From NCBI GenBank assembly GCA_041665305.1, contig JBAYJD010000071.1:1-10141 (forward strand): a stretch of DNA of 10,141 nucleotides, given 5' to 3'. Under the pieces are notes generated by a model, which did no database searches, was not told the DNA's origin, and saw only the letters and a program-made list of their open reading frames with translations. A program made the translations under genes and the position numbers. This stretch comes from YA12-FULL-51-18 sp041665305 (lineage in GTDB: Bacteria > Elusimicrobiota > Elusimicrobia > Elusimicrobiales > UBA9959). This document shows positions 5,501 through 10,141 of this stretch, piece after piece (within the stretch, counting starts at the first letter, position 1; each line of letters opens with the position of its first letter).

Positions 5501-8165
5501 TCCTGTCCCGGGTGAAGGGCATGTTCAGGATCGTTTCCCGGATATCGATGTCCCTGGAAGCGATCTGTTCCATCAGTTCCCGTCTTCGCGAGTCGGCCTC
5601 CTCGGGTGAAACCGGAATGGCTTTGGCAAAATAAGCCAGTCCCCTGTTGGCCGTTTCCACAGCCTTGTTAAAATCGCCTATAGAGGAAAGAGAGGTCGTC
5701 TGTTCGGCCAGGCACTCCGCCTTGTCAAGGTCGGTTTTAGCGTGGGCGAGCAGTTCCGCGAGTATTTTTTCGGAGTCCTTGAAATTCCCGCACATGAGCT
5801 CCGACTTCGCCGCCTTCCGGAAAATTTCGAATGTCAGCGCGTAGTGCGCCTCCTCCCACCGGTCGGCGGGCAGGAGTTCCCTGCTGATCTTAAAATAGTC
5901 GTTCGCGGCTTGGGTCGCGAGGGAATTCAGGGCTTTGTTGCCCGCGTGAAAATTCAGCCGCGACAGGAAATACGCCTGTTCCGCGCCCGGCTTCTCTTCC
6001 CGCGCAAGGTTCAGATGGGAGACTATCGGGAACAGGTTGCCTATGGTTTCGGGATCCGTATCCACGGGGACGGCCGCGAAAAGTCGGCGTCCGATTCCAC
6101 CATGGACCGACCTGCGGCGATCCGCGGACATCTCCGACAGGACCGCTTCCTGGACTTTGTCGTGGACGAATTGCAGATTGCCTTTGTTTTCAACCAGCAG
6201 TCCCTGCCCGAGGGCGGGTTTCAGCGTTTCAAAAACTTCCGCCAGACTTTGTTCCCTGATCAGGGCCAGGTCGGCGGGCAAAAACGTATTGCCCATACAG
6301 GCGCAATATTCCAGAAGAGCCGTCAGGTCCGGAGAGAACCGGCGTATCTTCGAGCTGAAAAGCGCCACTATTGTGGTCGGCATGTCGGAGCGCCGGATCT
6401 TTTCCAGATCCCATTTCCACACTCCTTCCCCGTCCAGGTAGAGGAGCGCTTCGTTATGGAGATAGGAGAGGCTTTCGCTGACAAAAAGAGGATTGCCTTC
6501 GGTCAGACCGGTTAAAAAGGAGGACAGCGTCTCCGTTTGTTCCGGCGTAGAACCAAGGATATAGGAAACCATTTCATGGCAGTGCCGGGGCTTTAACGGC
6601 CCCAGCCGGATCTCCGAGAGCGGCCTGTCGTCCGCTTTGATGTTCTTTATAAGTTTGGCCAGCGGGTGGCTTGAGTCCACTTCATTATGGCGGTAGGCGC
6701 CCAGGAAGAAGAGGTGCGGATGCCCCGCGGAGTTGGCGAACAGATTGGCCAGAAAATCGAACGACGCGACATCGCACCATTGCAGGTCGTCTATGAAAAG
6801 CACAAGCGGATTCTCTTCGCTTGCGAGGGAACCGAGGAACCGGTCGAACAGATCGTGAAACCGGTTCAGCGATTCGACCGGGGGTAGAGGTTTGACTTCG
6901 GGCTGTGCGCCTATCAGGATCTTAAGTTCGGCAATAACATCCGTGAGCACCTTTCCGTTCGGACCCACGGCGGCCAGGATCTTCCCCTTCCACATTGCCG
7001 CCCGCTCATCGCTTTCCGTAAGAAAGGTCCGCGTCAGGCCGCTGAGCGCCTGTATCAGCGAACTGTACGGGATATTTTTCTGATATACGTCAAATTTGCC
7101 CGAGGTGAAGTAGCCTCTGTGTTCCACAATGGGTTTTTGCAGTTCCTGTATCAGCCGCGTCTTTCCGATGCCGGACAAACCCGAGATCAACATGGCGCGA
7201 AAAGCGCCTTTGGCGGTCTTTTCATACTCGCCGAGTATTTTTTCGGCCTCGCTGCCGCGGCCGACCATTTTGGAGATAAATGCGGTCCGGTGGGTGAAAA
7301 CGCTTTTTTCGAGCGGGAATGCGCGTACGGCGCCGGATTTCTCCATCTCGTCCCGGCAGAAAGCAAGGTCCTCAAAAAGCCCCTTCGCGCTCTGGTAGCG
7401 TTTTTCCGGTTCTTTAAGCAGGAGCTTGGAGACGATCCCGCTTAAAGGCCCGGGGATGTCCGGGTTAAGTTCATGAACGGGGGCGGCTTCCCGGGCAAGG
7501 TGATGGTGGATCAGTTCAAGCGGATCGTCCGAATAGAACGGAAGGCGCCCGGTGAGCATTTCGTAGAGCACGATGCCGAGCGAGTAAAGATCCGATGAAA
7601 AGACCATGCGGTGGTTGATCCGGCCGGTCTGTTCCGGGGAGGTGTAAGCAAGGCCGTCCCTGATAAAGGACCTGTCGTAAATAAAATGGCTGACATCTTC
7701 CACATCCACGCCGCTCAGGAAATCAATAAGGCGCAGCTCGCGCGTTTTTTCGTTGATAAGGATGTTGTGGGGTTTGATGCCGCCGTGGACGATCCCCGCG
7801 TCGTGGACTTTTTCAAGCGCCCTGGAGAGATCGCAGGCCGCGGCAAAAAAATCCTTTAAGGGAATACCTCCGTCCGTTTTTATAAGCGTGTCGAGCGTAA
7901 CTCCGTCGAAGTGATCCTGGGTTATAAAACTGACGCCGTCCTTTTCACCCAATGAAAGCGGGGTGATTATGAGGGGATGGTTTAATGTTTTCAGGTGCTC
8001 TATCTTCTGGCGGAACTGCAGCTTTTTATGCTCGGAAAGCTTATTCGCCTTCAGGAGCTTAAGGGTCAGCAGCCTGCCGGGCTCCCTCTTGCGATACGCC
8101 TTATAAACAACCGCATGAGGAGCTTCCGCGACCTTATCCAGGAGCTCATAATTTGTAATTTCCAC
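2589..8165 (-). CDS. Giant Ser/Thr-kinase-like / AAA ATPase / TPR / GAF / PAS sensor histidine kinase
   Basis: Large cytosolic signalling protein (1858 aa from the GTG at 8165) with no membrane segment. In order: Ser/Thr-kinase-like domain (about 5-270), AAA_16-type ATPase (about 300-495) with Walker A SGLSGIGKT (328-336) and Walker B LVLFIDD (454-460), a long TPR-like helical region (about 680-1275), GAF (about 1310-1462), PAS (about 1475-1593), coiled coil, HisKA with AHELRNP (phospho-acceptor His 1646) and HATPase_c (N-box NN 1757-1758, G1 DNGVGI, F-box FDPFF, G2 KGTGLGLS). The histidine kinase core looks intact. The Ser/Thr kinase keeps the Lys in LTLKLL (36) and Asp in IDFL (148), but the catalytic loop reads HGGIKPHN with Gly at 129 where Asp is expected, so it is probably catalytically dead. 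This order matches the known trifunctional kinase/ATPase/histidine kinase family. The GTG start is preferred because it gives MEITNYELL directly before the kinase fold and has GGAGAAG upstream (8182-8176, spacing 10, rather long); the in-frame ATG at 8243 has no good ribosome site. The output partner is unknown. Confidence 0.93.
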   Translation of the reverse strand: MEITNYELLDKVAEAPHAVVYKAYRKREPGRLLTLKLLKANKLSEHKKLQFRQKIEHLKTLNHPLIITPLSLGEKDGVSFITQDHFDGVTLDTLIKTDGGIPLKDFFAAACDLSRALEKVHDAGIVHGGIKPHNILINEKTRELRLIDFLSGVDVEDVSHFIYDRSFIRDGLAYTSPEQTGRINHRMVFSSDLYSLGIVLYEMLTGRLPFYSDDPLELIHHHLAREAAPVHELNPDIPGPLSGIVSKLLLKEPEKRYQSAKGLFEDLAFCRDEMEKSGAVRAFPLEKSVFTHRTAFISKMVGRGSEAEKILGEYEKTAKGAFRAMLISGLSGIGKTRLIQELQKPIVEHRGYFTSGKFDVYQKNIPYSSLIQALSGLTRTFLTESDERAAMWKGKILAAVGPNGKVLTDVIAELKILIGAQPEVKPLPPVESLNRFHDLFDRFLGSLASEENPLVLFIDDLQWCDVASFDFLANLFANSAGHPHLFFLGAYRHNEVDSSHPLAKLIKNIKADDRPLSEIRLGPLKPRHCHEMVSYILGSTPEQTETLSSFLTGLTEGNPLFVSESLSYLHNEALLYLDGEGVWKWDLEKIRRSDMPTTIVALFSSKIRRFSPDLTALLEYCACMGNTFLPADLALIREQSLAEVFETLKPALGQGLLVENKGNLQFVHDKVQEAVLSEMSADRRRSVHGGIGRRLFAAVPVDTDPETIGNLFPIVSHLNLAREEKPGAEQAYFLSRLNFHAGNKALNSLATQAANDYFKISRELLPADRWEEAHYALTFEIFRKAAKSELMCGNFKDSEKILAELLAHAKTDLDKAECLAEQTTSLSSIGDFNKAVETANRGLAYFAKAIPVSPEEADSRRRELMEQIASRDIDIRETILNMPFTRDRRSRIELKFYSELIPDLYMSGRVHELYLAAAQSTHHCLAGGMDESVIYSFSIMGLQLGEAEDFEQAFKYEDLARDLSAKFPNTFGATRGMNGIVWCNMHSRSRPREIIDYCLKAIQSGKNCGDLYNAGLSYGPLMWNLQVQGGSMPEIEAYAGECLQFSDRYHLSFSTGLAEAMRAGWIEPMKTGSPPTPMEEKLEKWERDNHIASAGSYYVHMGLSSYYLGEHEKAGEYLSGVRKYLAGLTDNVLKRQWHVFLALNALKLFEKKKGFETKEALLLHIRPLIEKVEKWAALGPLLKPYLAFLQAERERVLGDAREARNLYLDAIGSAAEQGYTFLEAHLNEALGELIIGSGKAGARTYFTEAGRLYRKCGAERKELRLGERYPGYFAKEEPSHAAAGPAFSASPVLPNLDIEYLMKSTAAISAEMELDELLKKIMTVVVECSGAQHGYLLAEEEGNLVICAENHAAGGGAVKRVDTSLDAARDICRSIVRYVYRTGEKIVFNDASAECLLRTSADCMGAHTRSLLCLPVTAQGRTVGIVYLENSLSMSVFTPDKTKMTELLTSQAAISIENARLVASMRKAQRELRASEERWATTLTSIGDAVIATDTSGRITFMNAVAETLTGWTLHDASLKPVKEVFRIVNEQTRSEVPDPVDKVLENGLTVSLANHTILIRRDGTEVAIDDSGAPIRDKDGKLTGVVLVFRDITERKRAEEILKRDNETFQRQVNEGARKLFSAQAELERAKRLSDIGTLAATVAHELRNPLAAIGLAAGNIKRKAKNADLGRHIRNIEKKISESDQIINNLLFYSRIRPPAYENIDLFKILEECADHAEKQDKKRISVTRRIEALKNVRIDADPLQMKEVFANLLNNAYDAVTDRKGRIEILGRHENDFIEVCVNDNGVGIDKDILGRVFDPFFSSKAKGTGLGLSVCRQILNSHEGSIDVISEPGKGSSLIVRLKKGGKKRALNGS

Positions 8166-8309
8166 GATGTTAAAGCTTCTCCATGCGCCCGGAATTTCCG
8201 GCGATCGGCCCGGGTATATTTTAGCAAACCTGGGGGCCTCCATGCCTTTTATTAAAAAATTTTGCGGTAAGAGGGAGTTCGGCCGGAGGAAGAAATTTCT
8301 CTCTCAACT

Positions 8310-8342
8310 CCGGCACGGGGATGGATACAGCCTCCGTGCCGG
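8310..8342 (-). terminator. Hairpin after htrA, weak terminator candidate
   Basis: Perfect 9-bp arms CCGGCACGG (8310-8318) and CCGTGCCGG (8334-8342) with a 15-nt loop lie 28 nt past the htrA stop codon. No U-run follows on the minus strand (the next bases are AGTTGAGAGAG), so intrinsic termination would be inefficient. It may instead stabilise the 3' end of the htrA mRNA or act with Rho. The 205-nt gap between htrA and the kinase gene otherwise holds only a short AGAAATTTCT palindrome (8291-8300) and the leader of the kinase gene. Confidence 0.35.
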
Positions 8343-8370
8343 GTGCGATAAAATGTCGTCTTACGGCATG

Positions 8371-9747
8371 TTATCGTGTCTGCACGCTGATATATACCCC
8401 TTCGCCGTCGCGCTCGAGATCGAACAGGACGCCTTCGGCCAGGTTCGCCGCGCCGAAAACAGCCGGCAGATCGGCGGAGGAGGCGATCGGGGTATTGTTG
8501 ACGCTTTTGATTATGTCTCCCCTGCGGAGGTAGCCGAGCAGCTTGGAGTCCGCGCTTATCCTGTCGACCACGGCCCCGTCCTTTTCAAAGCGCCAGTCCA
8601 CGCCTTCCCACGAATAAGGGACGGGCTTTTGTTCCGGCCCTGCGTTTAAGTCGCGGCCCGCGGTATACGCCAGCGGCGTATCCCGGGACGGCCGCTCCGC
8701 GAGCCGGATCATTGCTTTATTCTTGACCCCTTTGCGGAGATAGGCCAGTTCCAGCAGGTCGCCCGGCCGTTTGATGTAGGTCCTGTAAAAGAGATCGTCT
8801 TCTTCGGAGACCGGCTCACCTTCGCACTCGGTTATGATATCTCCCCTGACCAGGCCGGCTTCATAGGCGGGCGAACCTTTGGCTACGGCGTTCACGATCC
8901 CCCCCGTGGTTTCCTTAAGGCCAAGCCTTGCGGCCATGACCGGGTCCAGCGAAAGAAGCGAGATCCCGAGCCAGCCGCGCTTAACGACCCGGCCCGCCAG
9001 CAGGTCCGGGAGAACGCGAAGCGCTTCGGAAGCGGGAATGGCGAACCCCATACCCGCAAAAGCCCCAGAGGGCGAGAAGATGGCCGCATTGACGCCGATC
9101 ACGCGGCCGTCCAGATTTAACAGCGGCCCGCCCGAATTGCCCTGGTTTATGGCGGCGTCGGTCTGTATGAGCTTTTCGTATTTGCGGCCTTCAAGCTTGA
9201 TGGAAGCGTTAAGGGCCGAGACGATGCCGAAAGTCAGGGTCTGCCTGAAGCCGAAGGGATAGCCCACGGCAAGCGCGAAATCCCCGACCTGGACTTTGCC
9301 GGACCGGTCCAGCTCCAGATAAGGGAATTTATTCCGGGATTTTATTTTCAGCACGGCCAGGTCCAGGGCGGGATCCTCCCCCTCGACCGAGGCGATATAG
9401 GTTTTTTCTTTGCCGTCCGGATCTATGACCGAAACCCTGATCCTGGTGGCGCCCTCGACCACATGATAATTAGTAAGCACATGGCCCTCCGGACTTATAA
9501 TAAATCCGGAGCCGACCCCCTGGATGTCGTAATGGTAGGTTTTTTCTCTCGGCATGACATAGCCGAAAAAGAATTCCGGTTCTATAAAAGTTTCGGCCTC
9601 TTCGCGCATGACCTTGAGGCTTACCACGGAAGGTTTGGCTCTGGAGGCTACGCTGTTCAGGCCCAACTGCACCTTGTGGGCCTCGTCCTGCCCCGCGGCT
9701 ATCGTGTGCAGGGAAAAAAATAGTACGAGCGGCAGTAGACTTTTCAT
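8371..9747 (-). CDS. htrA: HtrA/DegP-family periplasmic serine protease, two PDZ domains
   Basis: S1C-family protease/chaperone that degrades or refolds misfolded envelope proteins. Numbered from the upstream ATG of a Met-Met pair: Sec signal peptide (1-20), trypsin-like domain (about 30-250) with the full catalytic triad H96 (TNYHVV), D130 (ALDLAVL) and S206 (QGNSGGPLL), PDZ1 (about 258-350, RGWLGI at 258-263) and a shorter, more divergent PDZ2 (about 385-458, LRRGDIIKSVNN). The length of 458-459 aa fits DegP/DegQ. Two adjacent ATGs (9750 and 9747) are possible; AAAGGAG (9760-9754) is 3 nt from the first and 6 nt from the second, so 9747 is preferred. A strong promoter (9815-9844) and an upstream terminator-like palindrome make it the first gene of its own transcript. 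The following kinase gene starts 205 nt later and is probably separate. I cannot distinguish the DegP, DegQ and DegS roles, but two PDZ domains and a cleavable signal argue against DegS. Confidence 0.96.
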   Translation of the reverse strand: MKSLLPLVLFFSLHTIAAGQDEAHKVQLGLNSVASRAKPSVVSLKVMREEAETFIEPEFFFGYVMPREKTYHYDIQGVGSGFIISPEGHVLTNYHVVEGATRIRVSVIDPDGKEKTYIASVEGEDPALDLAVLKIKSRNKFPYLELDRSGKVQVGDFALAVGYPFGFRQTLTFGIVSALNASIKLEGRKYEKLIQTDAAINQGNSGGPLLNLDGRVIGVNAAIFSPSGAFAGMGFAIPASEALRVLPDLLAGRVVKRGWLGISLLSLDPVMAARLGLKETTGGIVNAVAKGSPAYEAGLVRGDIITECEGEPVSEEDDLFYRTYIKRPGDLLELAYLRKGVKNKAMIRLAERPSRDTPLAYTAGRDLNAGPEQKPVPYSWEGVDWRFEKDGAVVDRISADSKLLGYLRRGDIIKSVNNTPIASSADLPAVFGAANLAEGVLFDLERDGEGVYISVQTR

Positions 9748-9753
9748 CATCTT

Positions 9754-9760
9754 CTCCTTT
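9754..9760 (-). promoter_or_regulatory. Ribosome binding site of htrA (decides the start)
   Basis: AAAGGAG on the minus strand is a near-perfect Shine-Dalgarno. It lies 3 nt from the first and 6 nt from the second of two tandem ATG codons, which favours initiation at the second (9747). Confidence 0.75.
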
Positions 9761-9814
9761 CATGTCCGACCGGGCTTGCGGTCGAAGAAATGCGCCGTGC
9801 TTTCATCTTCCCAG

Positions 9815-9844
9815 AATATACAATTTCGTAAATTTTCCCGTCAA
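9815..9844 (-). promoter_or_regulatory. Sigma-70-type promoter of htrA
   Basis: On the minus strand, TTGACG (9844-9839, 5/6 match to the -35 consensus) and TATATT (9820-9815, 5/6 match to the -10) are separated by an 18-nt AT-rich spacer. Transcription would start near 9808, giving a leader of about 60 nt before the htrA ATG at 9747. This is the best promoter match I see in the window. It does not resemble the GAACTT/TCTGA pattern of sigma-E promoters that drive degP in enterobacteria, so housekeeping expression is the simpler reading. Confidence 0.7.
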
Positions 9845-9852
9845 GAATCAAA

Positions 9853-9882
9853 CCCGTAATTCGCCGATCGGCGAATTACGGG
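9853..9882 (-). terminator. Perfect 30-bp palindrome, probable terminator or operator
   Basis: The half-site CCCGTAATTCGCCGA (9853-9867) is followed directly by its exact reverse complement (9868-9882). As RNA it gives a 13-bp stem with a GAUC loop. On the minus strand it lies 26 nt after the stop of the partial gene at the right edge and is followed by TTTGATTCTT, a poor U-tract, so it can serve as a terminator for that gene. It also sits 8 bp upstream of the -35 box of the htrA promoter, where a dimeric regulator could bind. The sequence cannot decide between these roles. Confidence 0.55.
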
Positions 9883-9908
9883 CCATTTCCCGGGAATGAA
9901 CGGTATGT

Positions 9909-10141
9909 TTACTTTTTTATATATTCGAAGGAAACGCCCTGCCTGCCGGCGCTTTCGACTTCCGACGCGGGCGCGAATTCTATTTTAAAGTACGCTTTCG
10001 CGCCGGAGTAGGACCATAGGTGAGGGGAGCGCCGGTAAGTTCCCCAGATCTCTGCGGTTAAAGAATCCCCACATCAGCGGCGGCGTAAAACTCCCCACCC
10101 CCGGTTGCGGCGCGTAATTCATACATCCCGCTCATTTTCGC
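9909..10141 (-). pseudogene. C-terminal part of an unrecognised protein, frame broken, cut by window edge
   Basis: Two overlapping minus-strand frames read like one protein. The first is open from the window edge to a TAA at 10058-10060 and includes MYELRAATGGGEFYAAADVG. The second is open from just after a TGA (10074-10076) to a TAA at 9909-9911 and contains SLTAEIWGTYRR, LWSYSGAKAYFKIEF and the C-terminus GVSFEYIKK. One extra G in the GGGG run at about 10066-10069 would join them as ADVGDSLTAEIWG. The last 50 or so residues have the codon use and strand-like alternation of a real protein, but I recognise no family. Either the gene is degraded, or the sequence has a homopolymer error. The palindrome at 9853-9882 would terminate it. 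Confidence is for the existence of a coding remnant, not for the exact frame. Confidence 0.4.

Noticed and set aside
9985..10122. 45-codon minus-strand frame starting with ATG at 10122
   Set aside because: It has fair third-position GC but no ribosome site and ends abruptly, while the competing frames join into one protein-like sequence with a single base change. It cannot be excluded entirely.

Overview
The window reads almost entirely on the minus strand and looks like a chromosomal segment of a GC-rich Gram-negative (diderm) bacterium: it has a TolC-type outer-membrane channel, an EmrA-type periplasmic adaptor and a secreted HtrA/DegP-type protease. A very large cytosolic kinase/ATPase/TPR/histidine-kinase protein of this kind is known from cyanobacteria, myxobacteria and other lineages rich in signalling genes. 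I cannot place the organism more precisely from sequence alone.

Layout in transcription order (right to left). 10141-9909: the C-terminal part of an unrecognised protein whose frame is broken once inside the window. 9882-9853: a perfect 30-bp palindrome, probably a terminator and possibly an operator. 9844-9815: a strong sigma-70-type promoter. 9747-8371: an HtrA/DegP-family serine protease with two PDZ domains. 8342-8310: a hairpin without a U-tract. 8165-2589: a giant protein (about 1858 aa) with a Ser/Thr-kinase-like domain, AAA ATPase, TPR-like region, GAF, PAS and histidine kinase core. 2598-2429: a decayed, truncated receiver (REC) domain that overlaps the end of the giant kinase. 2426-1116: a TolC-family channel protein. 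1086-196: an EmrA/HlyD-family adaptor. 195-1: no gene, but a cluster of inverted repeats.

How the genes relate: the giant kinase has the hallmarks of an active histidine kinase (H-box, N, G1, F and G2 boxes), but its N-terminal Ser/Thr kinase domain lacks the catalytic Asp (HGG in place of HRD/HGD). No intact response regulator is present. The receiver remnant directly after it suggests that a hybrid kinase or a kinase/regulator pair was broken by small indels and then cut off just after the phospho-acceptor Asp, where the efflux genes now begin. TolC and EmrA form a two-gene unit of a tripartite efflux pump, but the inner-membrane pump (an EmrB-type MFS protein is expected) is not in the window. 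HtrA has its own promoter and is an independent envelope protein quality-control gene.

I see no tRNA, rRNA, CRISPR array or transposase gene.
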